Source: an uncultured bacterium (GTDB lineage: Bacteria; Vulcanimicrobiota; Xenobia; Xenobiales; Xenobiaceae). Taken from it: a stretch of DNA of 62,069 nucleotides. The notes below the pieces were generated by a model, which did no database searches, was not told the DNA's origin, and saw nothing but the letters and a program-made list of their open reading frames with translations. A program made the translations under genes and the position numbers. Shown piece by piece: positions 16,327 through 27,600 of this stretch; the first letter of the stretch is position 1; each line of letters starts with the position of its first letter. The DNA is taken from positions 1 through 62,069 of the forward strand of contig CAKUBG010000016.1 in assembly GCA_934636825.1 (NCBI GenBank). The letters run 5' to 3'.

Positions 16327-16944
16327 TTAAAGTTTAACGGTTAAAGCTCCTGATTCGCAATCTATAAATACATCAAAATTGCGCTCCAATAAATTGCCTA
16401 TCAAATCTCTATTGGTACGATCATCAGTGTTTTTGGCAATAAAACTGCGTCCAATTTCTGTAAAATATTTGTCTAATATTTCTTCATCGCCAAGCTTTTT
16501 AAGTTCGGCATTGTCCGAGAAAGCGCCACCTTTGAGCTTGTTAAAAAGTTCGGAAGGAACTAAAAAGACCTCTTGATCATGGGCTGCCATATATTCTTTA
16601 TACGCAGAAGCAGGCTCACTTGGAATACCCAATTGAGTAGCGGCGCCCAACCAGATATTGTTGTCGACAATAACTTTAGCTCGCTCGTGGGTCTCTTTAT
16701 TTTCAATATTAAGAAGTAAGAAGGTTACTTGAGTTGACGCCTGACGATAACGACGTTGACGAGGATTTTTAGCCACAGTTTGCTTAACCTCCGAATTTTG
16801 TTTATCAATTGTCATAGAAGAAGAGTTAACTTGCTTTCCAGAAGCAGAAGAAGGAACTTCTTCTCCCGTACGAGCGGAAGAATTAGTATTGCAACCACCC
16901 AAAAGAACTAAACCGAACAAAAATCCGATTAAAATTTTTTTCAA
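16327..16944 (-). CDS. Lipoprotein of unknown function
   Basis: The 205-residue protein starts MKKILIGFLFGLVLLGGC, a type II signal peptide with lipobox LGGC, so the mature protein should be acylated at Cys18. A Ser/Gln/Asn-rich linker (about 19-70) is followed by a folded domain of about 130 residues that I do not recognise (contains a VIVDNNIWLGAA segment and an acidic helical stretch). The only start that gives the signal peptide is TTG 16944, with GGGAGG about ten bases upstream. It sits upstream of the two RTX genes on the same strand with 172 AT-rich bases between; a terminator was not seen there, so a link with the RTX genes is possible but unproven. Confidence 0.72.
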   Translation of the reverse strand: MKKILIGFLFGLVLLGGCNTNSSARTGEEVPSSASGKQVNSSSMTIDKQNSEVKQTVAKNPRQRRYRQASTQVTFLLLNIENKETHERAKVIVDNNIWLGAATQLGIPSEPASAYKEYMAAHDQEVFLVPSELFNKLKGGAFSDNAELKKLGDEEILDKYFTEIGRSFIAKNTDDRTNRDLIGNLLERNFDVFIDCESGALTVKL

Positions 16945-17064
16945 AATTAGACAGCCTCCCGACAGAAAATAACTGAGATTATAAAATCAGCAGCGCTGCA
17001 AAGCGGCCGTACTTTTTTTCGCCAATTATCGCTCACTATACTTCCTAAAAGGCTGTAAAATGGC

Positions 17065-17119
17065 AAAAAAAATCCCCCAAAGCGCAGCAACCTCATCAAG
17101 TAGTGCTTGCTCTGGGGGC
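17065..17119 (-). terminator. Terminator of the foldase-DUF47 operon
   Basis: On the minus strand GCCCCCAGAGC-type sequence (17109-17119) pairs with GCTTTGGGGGA (17073-17083), followed by eight Ts. It ends the operon whose last gene is at 17160. Confidence 0.88.
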
Positions 17120-17159
17120 TTCAAACTAAAAGGCTGTCCTCAACAGCCTGATAGCTATT

Positions 17160-17777
17160 TTAGGCGTATTTCAAAACGATACTCTCTAATACGTCCATAA
17201 CATCTTTGCATTTGTCAGTGACGTTTTCCAAGCTGGAGTAAATTTCTTTCCATTTAATAATTTCAATGGCGTCCTTTTCGTTTTTGAATAAGTCGGCCAC
17301 AGCACTCTGATCGACGTTGTCAGCTTCGTGCTCTAAATCTTTAATGCGGCGGCGCAAATCGCTAACGTCGGTTAAAGCGATAAAACGCTCGACGGCTTCG
17401 TACATAATTTCGGTAGACTCTTTAATAATTTCAGCCAAGCGGAAAGCTGCAGTAGTAGGCTTCTCTACTTGATAAGTTACCATACAAACGGCAGAAGCCT
17501 GGATAAAATCAAGAATATCATCCAAATTGGCGCTTAAAGCGTGAATGTCTTCACGGTCGATGGGAGTAACAAAACTTTTGGCAATATCTCTGGCGATTTC
17601 GTGCACTACGTGGTCGCCCTGGCGCTCCAACTCATTGAGAGCTTCCAAATGAGCGCCCATGTTGTCGAAGTCTTTCATCAAGTTGAGAAGCATGGCCCCG
17701 GCGTCTCTATCGAAGGAAGCTTGACGCTCGAACTGCTGGAAAAAGCTGTCTTCTTTGGGCAAAAAGTTAAATTTCAC
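17160..17777 (-). CDS. PhoU-like DUF47 protein (TIGR00153 type)
   Basis: The 205-residue all-helical protein matches the DUF47/PhoU-like family by its pattern: an N-terminal FFxxFERQAS segment, conserved ERQGDxVxHEI and TPIDREDIHxLSxxLDDILDFI, and a later repeat of the same helical motif with EHEADxxxxxA and KWKEIYxxLExxxDxCxDVxDVLE. Members usually partner with PiT phosphate transporters and are thought to regulate them; no pit gene is seen here. The start is GTG 17777, overlapping the stop of the upstream foldase gene as TAGTG, with AGAGGAG upstream, so the two are translationally coupled. Confidence 0.85.
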   Translation of the reverse strand: MKFNFLPKEDSFFQQFERQASFDRDAGAMLLNLMKDFDNMGAHLEALNELERQGDHVVHEIARDIAKSFVTPIDREDIHALSANLDDILDFIQASAVCMVTYQVEKPTTAAFRLAEIIKESTEIMYEAVERFIALTDVSDLRRRIKDLEHEADNVDQSAVADLFKNEKDAIEIIKWKEIYSSLENVTDKCKDVMDVLESIVLKYA

Positions 17778-18736
17778 TATTTTTTCTCCTCTTGTGATTT
17801 GGGTCGTACTGTATCAGATCCGGCAAGCGACTCGTCTTTGCTAGAGCCGGTCGCTTCCGACTTACTTTCGGTCTGTTTGTCTTTTGCAGAAGCTGCTTTA
17901 GACGCAGGCAAAAGAATTTCTACTCCTGCCCGGCTGCGCAGATTCTCCAAAAACGTTTGCAACTTTTCTGTAGCCATTACCTCCATGACCCGCAAACGTA
18001 AATGATCATAGTCGGTGGTGCGGTTCTTAATCCAAAATAGATACCAACCACCGCTATTGGAGGCCATAGGAGCACTTAAAGTACCCACTTTTTGGGCAAA
18101 CAACTCTTTGACACTTAAAGGATCGAACGATTCAGTTAATTCTTGACGGGTGACTCGGCCTAAACTGCCTCCAATATCTCTGGTCTGGAGGTCTAGAGAA
18201 TGGACTAAAGCCATAGCTGAAAATACATCTTCGCCTTTTATGCGACCAGCTAATTCTTCGGCTTCAGCTTCCGAGCCTAACAAAATCCCCCTCAATTCCA
18301 TCTCTTCAAAAGTAGCAGCATGTTTGGAAAAATATTGCTTGCGCTCCGATTCGGGCACATCATGTAAAATAAGTTTATACATGGGCACAGAGCGACGTAA
18401 ATTTTCTTTAAGTTTGGCAATATCGAGTTGATTAGAAGCTACCAACTCTTGAGCATCGGGTCTCTTCTTGTAGTCGGCAACCCATTTATCCAACTCAGCT
18501 TCAGAGACGGTACATCCGGATTTGGCTATAGCTTTATCTAACAAGCGCTCCGTAATCATATCTTGCAAGGTGTCGCGCCCAAAGCGCTCGCGCAATTCAG
18601 CATTTAGCTGACTGGAGCGGATAGTCTCTCCGGAAAACTTGGCCACTATCGGATCATCGGTCGGCTTGAAAAGAAAGAACGACTCAACTGCCACTACCGC
18701 CGATAGAGCGATTATTGTAAATGTCGAACGATCCAT
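17777..18736 (-). CDS. Parvulin-type peptidyl-prolyl isomerase/foldase, membrane-anchored
   Basis: The 319-residue protein has an uncleaved-looking N-terminal hydrophobic segment (about 7-23), a SurA/PrsA-type N-terminal helical region (about 35-130, with FGRDTLQDMITERLLDKAI), a rotamase (parvulin) domain (about 135-235; FSAMALVHSLDLQTRDIGGSLGRVxRxEL and the GWYLFWI strand) and a Ser/Lys/Glu-rich C-terminal tail. Proteins of this type help fold exported proteins in the periplasm. It overlaps the DUF47 gene by one base. It lies 119 bases downstream of the GT2 gene in the same orientation. Confidence 0.85.
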   Translation of the reverse strand: MDRSTFTIIALSAVVAVESFFLFKPTDDPIVAKFSGETIRSSQLNAELRERFGRDTLQDMITERLLDKAIAKSGCTVSEAELDKWVADYKKRPDAQELVASNQLDIAKLKENLRRSVPMYKLILHDVPESERKQYFSKHAATFEEMELRGILLGSEAEAEELAGRIKGEDVFSAMALVHSLDLQTRDIGGSLGRVTRQELTESFDPLSVKELFAQKVGTLSAPMASNSGGWYLFWIKNRTTDYDHLRLRVMEVMATEKLQTFLENLRSRAGVEILLPASKAASAKDKQTESKSEATGSSKDESLAGSDTVRPKSQEEKK

Positions 18737-18855
18737 AGAACGGCCTTACGCTTCGCTTAACCTGCGCTTCCTCCTTTTTCTTTCTTCCCGATAGAGGAAA
18801 AATATCAGCGAGCCTTCCAAAAGCTCAGCTAAAATTCAGACAACAGCCCATATAT

Positions 18856-19560
18856 TTAGCGGTATTTCCAAATACAAGCAATAGCTTGCAAGCCATCTTT
18901 AAAACCGATTTTTTTACCTGAAGATTTGCATCGCGGCGCATAATCGATAGGCACTTCCACTATGCGGCATCCTGATTTGGCCAATTTGGCTGTAATTTCC
19001 GGTTCAATACCGAAACGTTCTTGCTCCAAAGTGAGAGCTTGTAAAATATCACGTCTGACAGCTTTAAAACATGTTTCCATATCGGTAAGGCGATAACCGG
19101 TAAAACGATTAGACAGCCAAGTTAAGAACCAATTGGCCAAGATGTTGCAAATATAGGCCCCTTTAATCCAACGAGTTTTGGCAAAGCGCGAACCATAGCA
19201 AGCTTCAGCTTGTCCGCGCAAGACAGGCTCTACAACTTGAGGATAGAAGTCCGGCGAATACTCAAAGTCGGCGTCTTGGATGATAATTACATCTCCAGAC
19301 GCCTCGGCTATACCGCGTCTAATAGCGGCTCCTTTACCGCGATTTTCCTGACAATAGATAACTTTTGTGACTAGAGATTCTACGGCTTCATGCAAAACGC
19401 CCACAGTTCCGTCGGTAGAGCCATCATCTACAACAATTATTTCTTTATTGGGAACAGGAGAAGCCAAAACGGACATCACCAAATCGAGAATAAGCTTCTC
19501 TTCGTTATAACAAGGAATAATCACACTTAAAAGGCGATCTTTCCAGAGTGCTTCCTCCAT
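18856..19560 (-). CDS. GT2 glycosyltransferase, dolichyl/undecaprenyl-phosphate hexose synthase type
   Basis: This 234-residue GT-A enzyme has the hallmarks of the DPM1-like family: SVIIPCYNE (12-20), VVDDGSTDGT (43-52), NRGKGAAIRRGI (73-84) and the metal-binding DAD at 96-98. It lacks C-terminal membrane helices, like the soluble DPM1/GtrB-related short forms. It should transfer a hexose from a nucleotide sugar to a polyprenyl phosphate; the exact sugar cannot be predicted. It lies 45 bases downstream of the chorismate mutase-DAHP synthase gene and is probably in the same transcript. Confidence 0.88.
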   Translation of the reverse strand: MEEALWKDRLLSVIIPCYNEEKLILDLVMSVLASPVPNKEIIVVDDGSTDGTVGVLHEAVESLVTKVIYCQENRGKGAAIRRGIAEASGDVIIIQDADFEYSPDFYPQVVEPVLRGQAEACYGSRFAKTRWIKGAYICNILANWFLTWLSNRFTGYRLTDMETCFKAVRRDILQALTLEQERFGIEPEITAKLAKSGCRIVEVPIDYAPRCKSSGKKIGFKDGLQAIACIWKYR

Positions 19561-19605
19561 ATTTTTCTAGAGCTCCCATTTTATACGGAATTTTTTCCGA
19601 GCGAA

Positions 19606-20664
19606 TTATTTACCTAACTCCTGTGCCAATTTGGCGAACTCTTGCAAATTGATTTGCTGCTGACTGTCAGAACGGGCACACTTAGGATTATTATGTACTT
19701 CCACCATTAACCCGTCAGCTCCCGCCGCTTGAGCAGCTTTAGCCAAGGGAAGCAAGATATCGCGGCGGCCGGCAGCATGAGAAATATCGACAATAACGGG
19801 AAGATGGGTTTCTTTTTTTAATAAAGGAATAGCAGAAATATCTAAAGTGTTACGTACCCAACGCTCGAAAGTACGAATGCCACGCTCACATAAAATAATT
19901 TGGGAAGTTCCACTTTTCATTAAATATTCTGCCGCTAAAAGAAACTCATCCAGTGTGGAGGCAAAATGGCGCTTTAAGATTATGGGCTTGCCCATAGTTC
20001 CAACTTCTTGCAACAATGGGTAGTTATACATGTTACGGGCACCTATTTGCACTATGTCCACGTAGGGATATACTTTGTCAAGTAAGCGCACATCGGTCAC
20101 TTCGCTAGCTACAGCCAAATTATGTCGACGGGCCGCTTCGTAAAGCATTTTTAAGCCGGGTAGCCCCAATCCCTGAAAACTGTAAGGCGAAGTACGTGGC
20201 TTAAAAGCGCCGCCGCGCATTATTTTGATTTTGGCCTTTTCAAGACAAGCGGCTATAGCCTCAACTTGTTCTTCATTTTCCACAGAACAAGGCCCGGCGA
20301 TAATATTAAAAGCCCCGGAGCCAAAAGATGCACCGTTGACTTCTACTACGGTATTTTCAGCTTTATAACCGCGAGATACTTTTAAACTTTGACGCTCATG
20401 GCCATTCATAAGCTCTAAAGTTACTTGAAAAATGTGCTTAAAAAGCTCACTGACGGCAGCATCACTAAAGGGCCCCTGATTATTTTTTACCAGTTCTTCT
20501 AACATGGAAGATTCGCGCACAGGATCAAAACCATTTATGCCCGCTTTGGCCTTTTCTTCAGTTAATTCCAAAGCTATAGCGGCTCTTTTATTCAAAAGAT
20601 CCAAAATTTTAAAATTTATCTTATCTATTTCGTTTCGCAAAGTAATTAGACGATTATCTTGCAC
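19606..20664 (-). CDS. Bifunctional chorismate mutase / DAHP synthase (type Ibeta)
   Basis: Residues 1-85 are an AroQ-type chorismate mutase (LRNEIDKINFKILDLLNKR at the start). Residues about 110-345 are a KDO8P-like type Ibeta DAHP synthase with AGPCSVE, RGGAFKPRTSPYSFQGLG, IGARNMYN and a final DxSHAAGRR. The DAHP synthase condenses erythrose-4-phosphate and phosphoenolpyruvate, the first step of the shikimate pathway; the fused mutase usually gives allosteric control by chorismate or prephenate. The start codon is GTG 20664; an AGGAG lies 16 bases upstream, further than normal, but the mutase domain leaves no better start. The upstream membrane-protein gene ends 35 bases before it. Confidence 0.93.
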   Translation of the reverse strand: MQDNRLITLRNEIDKINFKILDLLNKRAAIALELTEEKAKAGINGFDPVRESSMLEELVKNNQGPFSDAAVSELFKHIFQVTLELMNGHERQSLKVSRGYKAENTVVEVNGASFGSGAFNIIAGPCSVENEEQVEAIAACLEKAKIKIMRGGAFKPRTSPYSFQGLGLPGLKMLYEAARRHNLAVASEVTDVRLLDKVYPYVDIVQIGARNMYNYPLLQEVGTMGKPIILKRHFASTLDEFLLAAEYLMKSGTSQIILCERGIRTFERWVRNTLDISAIPLLKKETHLPVIVDISHAAGRRDILLPLAKAAQAAGADGLMVEVHNNPKCARSDSQQQINLQEFAKLAQELGK

Positions 20665-20699
20665 AGCTGTCTTTTTATACTCCTGATTTTTCTGTATTT

Positions 20700-21560
20700 T
20701 CAGTTCCTTGAGGCTACGTCCGTTTCCCTGCCTGTCTTAAGAGAGCTGAATTTTCTATCCAAAACTAAACTTAAAGCTATATAAACTAAGGCAAAAATTA
20801 TAAAGAAAATTAAACCGACTTGCCCAGGCAAATTAAAATAGAACCTAGATAAACAATAAACATGCAAAAAGAAAGCTGCAAAAGAAAGCAAAATAAACAA
20901 ACAAATAAAGAAGCAATTATCGCGCTTGGCCTTATCTACCTGATTTTTGATCTTGGCTAATTCCTTTTCCAAAGCTTCTTTTTGTGCGACAAAAGCTTCT
21001 TGGCTAGACGGATCCTCTTCTCCGTTGTGGCAAAACATAATATCGGCCCTAATTTTTTCATATCTATAAGTGTGAGAAGCGGAAAAAAGAGAGACTATAC
21101 GCTTAGTTATCAAAATATAAGCAAAATAAAGCAAAAACATTTCTACAACGTAGTAGGGAGCTAATTGAGCATTGCTTTTAGAAATACAAAACTTAAGAAT
21201 ATCTGGACAAGCTAAACCAAAAAGTACCACTCCCATAAGAGTTGCTACGCCATAAATAGATTTTTTGATATATTCGCCTATAGCTCTAAGCGGCAAGTCA
21301 CTGAAAAAAGGCAACACCTCGGCCTTTTCCAGGTAGGCTCCTCCGGGATGTGAATAGGCAAACATTAAAAGCAATTCGGCGAAGAAAAGGCTTATTAGTA
21401 GAGCGCAACCCCAACCTAAAATTTGCGCAAATAAGACCGTAAGTAAAACCAAAGCGCCAAGCAAAATGGCAATAATCGCTCCCCCCAGCCAGTAGACAAA
21501 ATCGGCAATAAGTTCGCGCTTCTTCCTATCTTGAAAACCATTTTTTCTTAACTCGCTCAC
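20700..21560 (-). CDS. Multi-pass membrane protein of unknown function
   Basis: The 286-residue protein has two long N-terminal helices (about 20-70), two more around 105-165, a cytosolic charged/coiled region with Glu-Lys-rich sequence (about 185-220), and two C-terminal helices (about 225-280). No family is recognised. GTG 21560 is chosen because AGGAG lies six bases upstream; the frame remains open to 21650 but upstream sequence encodes nothing sensible and has no ribosome site. It is first in a minus-strand run followed by the DAHP synthase and GT2 genes. It is divergent to the NRPS gene, with 129 bases between starts. Confidence 0.65.
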   Translation of the reverse strand: MSELRKNGFQDRKKRELIADFVYWLGGAIIAILLGALVLLTVLFAQILGWGCALLISLFFAELLLMFAYSHPGGAYLEKAEVLPFFSDLPLRAIGEYIKKSIYGVATLMGVVLFGLACPDILKFCISKSNAQLAPYYVVEMFLLYFAYILITKRIVSLFSASHTYRYEKIRADIMFCHNGEEDPSSQEAFVAQKEALEKELAKIKNQVDKAKRDNCFFICLFILLSFAAFFLHVYCLSRFYFNLPGQVGLIFFIIFALVYIALSLVLDRKFSSLKTGRETDVASRN

Positions 21561-21663
21561 CTTTTTCTCCTGCCTGACGTAGAAATAGAAATTGAAAGTT
21601 TGTCGCCGGTAGTATACATTATTGCACGGCCACTTAGAGCTATACAACAACTTAAGTAAATTA

Positions 21664-21692
21664 AGGGAGGCTGTTTAAACAGCGCCGCGATG
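21664..21692 (+). promoter_or_regulatory. NRPS ribosome binding site separated from ATG by a palindrome
   Basis: GGGAGG (21665-21670) is 19 bases from ATG 21690, too far for normal initiation. Between them is the 14-nt perfect palindrome GCTGTTTAAACAGC (21670-21683). If it folds as a hairpin, the effective spacing drops to about six bases. It could equally be a protein-binding operator. Confidence 0.5.
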
Positions 21693-24600
21693 TATTCTAT
21701 ACTGTCTCTTTTTCAACAGGCTGCCGCCAAAAATGCTAATCGACCGGCTGTTATCTCAAATGAGCAAGTGCTTACCTATGCACAATTGGAAAGTATCAGC
21801 AATCGTTTGGCTGCCCACTTTAGACAACGCGGCTTGGGAGAAGGCAAAATAGTAGCCATTTTGTTAAGCCAATCGCTTTATATTCCGGCAGTTATCTTGG
21901 CTGTACTTAAAACAGGAGCAGCCTACTTGCCGCTAGATGCTGATTATCCCTCCGAACGCTTAAGTTTTATGTTGCACGACGCCAAAGCGGATTGCCTTAT
22001 TTATGAAAATGAGCAACTTGCGACGCCCCTCAATTTTCAGAAGAACCGCTGGCTTTTACCAGAGTTGCTAAACTTGCCATCCTTAGCTGTACAATTGCCC
22101 AACCAAGAGAATTTGGGCGAAAGTTTAGCTATAGTGCTATATACTTCCGGCTCAACCGGCACTCCTAAAGGTATCAAAATCCCCCGAAGAGCGCTCAATT
22201 ATTACGTCAATATTTACAAAGAACTTACCAAACTAAATTCACAAAGCCGAGCTTCTTCATATGCTAGTTTTAGTTTCGACGCTCATGTATTGGAAATATA
22301 TCCACCTTTGTGCAACGGTGCCACGCTCTATTTTATTCCTAGCGAAATTAGACTCAATTTTCCTAAACTGAGCCGTTTTATAGAAGATAATCAAATTAGC
22401 CATGCCTTTATGACTACTCAAGCCGCTTTCCGATTTATCAACCTTTTTGACAGCCAAGTTTTGCGTTTACTGGTAACTGGTGGCGAAAAATTGCCTTCCT
22501 TTGCCCCCAATAAACATTATCGAGTTTTGAACCTTTACGGCCCCACAGAAACGCTTTGCAGCGTCAGCGGCTTCTTCGTCGACAAATATTATGAAAATAT
22601 TCCTATAGGCTATCCTCACCCAGGCAGCCGCTTTTATATCTTTGACGAACAGCAACGCCCTTTGCCACCGGGCCAGTGGGGTGAACTTTATATTGCTTCG
22701 CCCCAAATTATGTTGGGCTATATAGAGCGTGAGCAGGAAGAACAGCAAGCGCTGCATCCCAATCCTTTTTATGATCCCCAGCGTGACGCCTCATACTATC
22801 GCTTTTTATACCGCAGCGGCGACCGAGCTATGCTGACAGACAAGGGCTACTATCTAATCGGCGGTCGTTTAGATAGGCAAATTAAAGTGCGCGGTTTTAG
22901 AGTAGAGCCGGGCGAAATTGAAGATTGCTTAAGCAAATATCCCGGCGTTAACAGTGTAGCCGTCAAAGCTTGGCCTTCGGCTCAGGGGCCAATTTTAACC
23001 GCCTACTTTACAGCCGAAGGCTCTCTGAGTGAGAAAAAAATGTTGGAATTTTTTGTCCAACACAAACCGCGCTACATGACACCGCAGCTTGTTCGCTTGG
23101 AGAAAATGCCTTTAAATGCCAACAATAAAATTGACTATACATCTTTACCTCCTTTGACGCCCACATTAGTACCCAGCGAACAAGCTACCTTGGCTACGAC
23201 CGCCGAGGCAACGTCTTATGAAGCAACCCTTACCACACTTAGCCAAGAAGGAAGCCGCTGCGGTGAGGCCGCACCAACTCAAGCGCTGCTTAGACGCATA
23301 ATCGGCGCCATTATTAAACAAGAGCACTTTTCCGAGCATGACGATCTATGGAGTTTGGGCCTTAATTCTTTGGGTTTAATAAGTTTGCTGGCGGAAATTT
23401 ATCAACAAACGGGGATAAGTTTGGCAACTGCTGATCTTTATCGTTATAGAAATTTAGAAACTTTGGCCCAATACTTGAGCGAATTGATCGGAAAAGAAGA
23501 AAAAAATAATGGCGCCAAGACAGAGAAACGCCTGTCCTATCCTTTAAGCGCCGTGCAGCGTGGCCTATATTTAGATGCAGTCCGCTGGCCCTCAAGATGC
23601 ATTTACAACAACCCTATATTAATAAAATTTTCCCAAAGCGACACGGACTTGCCACGTTTGCGGACTGCATTAGAGCAAGTGATCGCCGCCTACCCGGGCT
23701 TAAAAACATATTTGCGGGAAAGCTTCAATGACGAAGGCGAATACACAGCTCGTCTCTATATAGATGAGCCGGAGCCTTTTCAAATTGTTGTAAAGGAAAT
23801 AGCCAACGGTGAACCGCAAATTGGCCGCGACTATGATATAGAGCCTTTTCTATTTTTGCGAGAAAGAGAAGCTTTCCGTCCAGAAGCTTACTTAAGCCGT
23901 TTTGCGTTATTGTATAATCAAAACGATATTTACTTATTTGCCGACATTCACCACCTTATTACCGATGGACAGAGTCTGACAATTTTATTGCAAAGCTTAG
24001 CCCAAGCTTATAACGGCGGCCAACTTTCTCAGGATAATTACCAAGCTTTAAATTACAATCTCCAAGAAGAGGCCAGACATCAAGATAGACAGCCTTACCG
24101 GGAAGCAGCTCGAGAGCACTTTCGTCAAATACTAGGCTCGGAAACTCAAGATATGACTTTGCCTGGAGCCCAATCAGCTTTAGGCCAACACCTTTGTGGG
24201 CGTTCACTCAATTTGAGCACAACGAAACTCGATTCGGCCTATTTGGCTGAAGTGTGTCGTAAGTTGCATATAACTCCCAATACTCTTTTTTGTGCCGTTT
24301 TCGGCTTTGTGTTGGCAAGTTTTAAAGGGCAAAATCAAGCTTTTTTTAACTCTATATGCAATGCACGTCCGCAAGCAGCTCTCGAATCAGCCTTAGGCAT
24401 GTTTACTCGCACCTACCCTATCAAAGTAGACTTTCAAGCCGACTTGTCCATAGTTGATTTTACTCAACAAATACAGCAAGAAATTTCCGCCAATTTGGGC
24501 TTTCCAGACTACTCTTATGCAGAATTGTCGGCCGACTTTGATTTAAGAAATTTGCCCTCTTTAATTTATCAAGGCGATTTTTTACAATCATTCGCTTTTA

Positions 24601-27600
24601 ATGGGCAAGAGTTGGCTATACAACAGTTAGAACACGAAGAGAACGGCGTTTTAGCTTTGGAAGTTTATGTAAATAAACAGGAATTGCGTCTGCGCTTTTC
24701 CTGGCAAGAGCCTTTGTATAGTCAAGTAATAATTAAAAATTTGGCAGAAACTTATCTCACAGCTCTATTGAGTTTTGTACAAGTTGATAAACTTAGCCAA
24801 ATAAAGTTGCTTTCTCAGCAAGCACAAAAACAATTAAGCCTTTTTAACGATACGGATGAACCTTATACTTACATACCGACTATCAAACGCTTTGAAAAAG
24901 CTGCCGCCTTATATGCACCCCATACGGCTCTTATAAGTGCCGACGCCAATTTAACCTATGCGGAACTAAACAACCGCGCCAACGCTTTGGCCCATTTTCT
25001 AAAAAGCCAAATAGGCCATTGGCGCAACTTACCTATAGCTGTAATAACCGATCGCTCTCCTTATGCTTATATTGCCCGCTTGGCCGCAATGAAAGTTGGC
25101 GCTGCTTTTATGCAACCAGATCCACATTGGCCTGCAACCAGATTGGCTGAAGTTTTGAAAATAGCTAAACCGCCTTTAATTTTAGCTGCCATCTCCAATG
25201 ATCAATTGCTTGAATTGCGCAAAATTCTAGCCTCGGCATCTTTAGATATTGCTATTATTGATCTAACTACTTTTAGTTGGAGCGCCTACCCTCAGGTCAA
25301 TTTAACTGAAGTGGAACACAAAGCCGACGATTTAGCTTACATTATTTACACTTCAGGCTCCACAGGAACTCCCAAAGGAGTGATGATCGAAGAGCACAGC
25401 TTCTCCCATTTGGCCGCCCCTTTAAAAGGCAACGCTCAATATTGGGCCCTAATTGAAGGTAACCAAGTTTGCTTAGCTTGGTGCTCTCTAGCTTTTGACG
25501 TTTCTATCTTAGAATTTATAGCTCCGCTTTGCGCAGGATTAACCGTAGTATTAGCTTCGGAAGAAGAAATTCACAATCCCAACCTTTTAGGGGAAAGTAT
25601 GCTCCGTCACCAAGTCGAGGCAATAGCTTGTGTTCCCTCTTATTTACTCAACAGTTTGGAAGCAGAAAATTTATGTCTAGCTATAGCCAAGCTTAAAACG
25701 ATTATCTTGGGCGGCGAACACTTTTCGTCTCCTCTTTACGAGCAACTGAAAAAAATAAATCCCCAACTGCGTATATTTAATTGTTACGGCCCCTCAGAAA
25801 CGACTGTAGCTTGCAGTGCTCATTTAATTAGTCAAAAAGACGATACAAGTTTAGGGAGACCCATGGCCAATACTAAGTGGGCTATTCTCAACCATTTTAG
25901 ACAGATTTTGCCACCAGGAGCTGTAGGTGAGCTGACAATTATAGGTGAAGGCGTAGGCCGAGGTTATTTAGCTTCCCCTCAACAAACAGCCAAAGCTTTT
26001 ATAAACTTAAACGGTTGCCGTGCTTATCGAAGCGGAGATTTTGCCTGGTGGGATAGCCAAGGACAAATGCAAATTTTGGGCCGTTTGGACAACCAAGTTA
26101 AATTGAATGGCAGACGTCTTGAATTAGACGAAATAAAGAATTTGTTACTTAACTATCCGGGAATAAATTATGCAACCGTATTAGTTAAAGAAATAAATGG
26201 CCAAAAGCAAATTGTAGCCTATTTTACAGACACCGAACCAGTTGAGATCGAAAAATTAAAGAGCACTTTGAGTCGAAGTTTGCCTTCTTACATGATTCCC
26301 GCTGCGCTAATCCACTTAGAAAAGTTGCCTTTAAATAGCAATGGGAAATTGGATATAAATTCTTTACCGGAACCGACCTCAGCTTATAAAAAAGAGTATG
26401 AAGCTCCACGCAACCAAGTAGAGCGCGACTTTTGCCTCATTTTTCAAAAAGTATTGCAATTATCCAATCCTGTTGGTAGAGACGATAGCTTTTTCGATTT
26501 GGGAGGAGCCTCCTTAAGAGTAACCAAAGTAGTGTTGGCTGCAGAGCGTTGCAGTTACAATATTACTTATGGTGAAGTTTTTAATTGCCCTACCCCAGCA
26601 ACTTTAGCAAACTTGGTATACAAAAAGAGCCGCAGCCTTTTACAAGTTATCGCTACTCCTAAAGATATTAGCAATTATAACTATACAGCCATAGACAATT
26701 TACTGGCCAATAATACTTTGCAAGGCTGGAATCCTAAACAAAGGCAAGATCCGGGCAATATTATGCTTACCGGAGCTACAGGCTTTTTAGGCATCCATAT
26801 TTTACGTACTTTTTTGGAAAATTACTCCGGCCATTGCTGTTGTGTAATGCGCAAAGGAAAACAAAAAAGTTTAAAATCGCGCTTACAAGGCCTTTTAGTT
26901 TATTACTTCAGTTCCGATTTTGAAGAATATTTTTTAAGCGGTCGGCTCACCCTTATTGAAGGTGATATTACCGATAAACAAACTTTTGCAAAATTGCAAG
27001 ATATGCCTATAGATACTCTCTTCAATTGTTCAGCCAACGTACGCCATTTTGAAGCTGACGATCTTTTAGATAAGGTTAATGTTGAAGGTACGGGAAATAT
27101 CGCCGCCTATTGCTTAGCTAAAGGTATAAAACTTATCCATATTTCTACTGTCAGCGTAGCCGGCCTCTCCTTGGACGGAACGCCCAATCCCTTTGAGCCT
27201 ATGAATGAACATATGTTCTATTTCGGCCAGCAAATGGATAATAAATATATGCTCAGCAAATTTAGAGCCGAACGCTTAGTCTTTGAATATATGCTTCAAG
27301 GCTTAAAAGCTAAAATTATGCGCGTTGGTAATTTAATGGCGCGCAACCAGGATGGAGAGTTCCAAATCAACGTCAAAGCTAACAGCTTTGCCAATAAATT
27401 GCGAGCTTACAATACTATAGGCTGTATCAGCTACGAAGATTCCGGCGTTAGCGTTGAGCTTTCTCCGATAGACTTTACAGCTGAAGCTATTTTATTACTG
27501 GCTCAGACTCCAGATCGTTGCTGTTTATTCCATCCATTTAGTAACCGCGCCATATACATGTACGATCTAATAAAAGTAATGCGTCGCCAAGGCTTAATTG

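Noticed and set aside
17160..17777. Calling the DUF47 gene phoU
   Set aside because: Patterns fit the DUF47/TIGR00153 branch; no pst operon or phosphate transporter is nearby.
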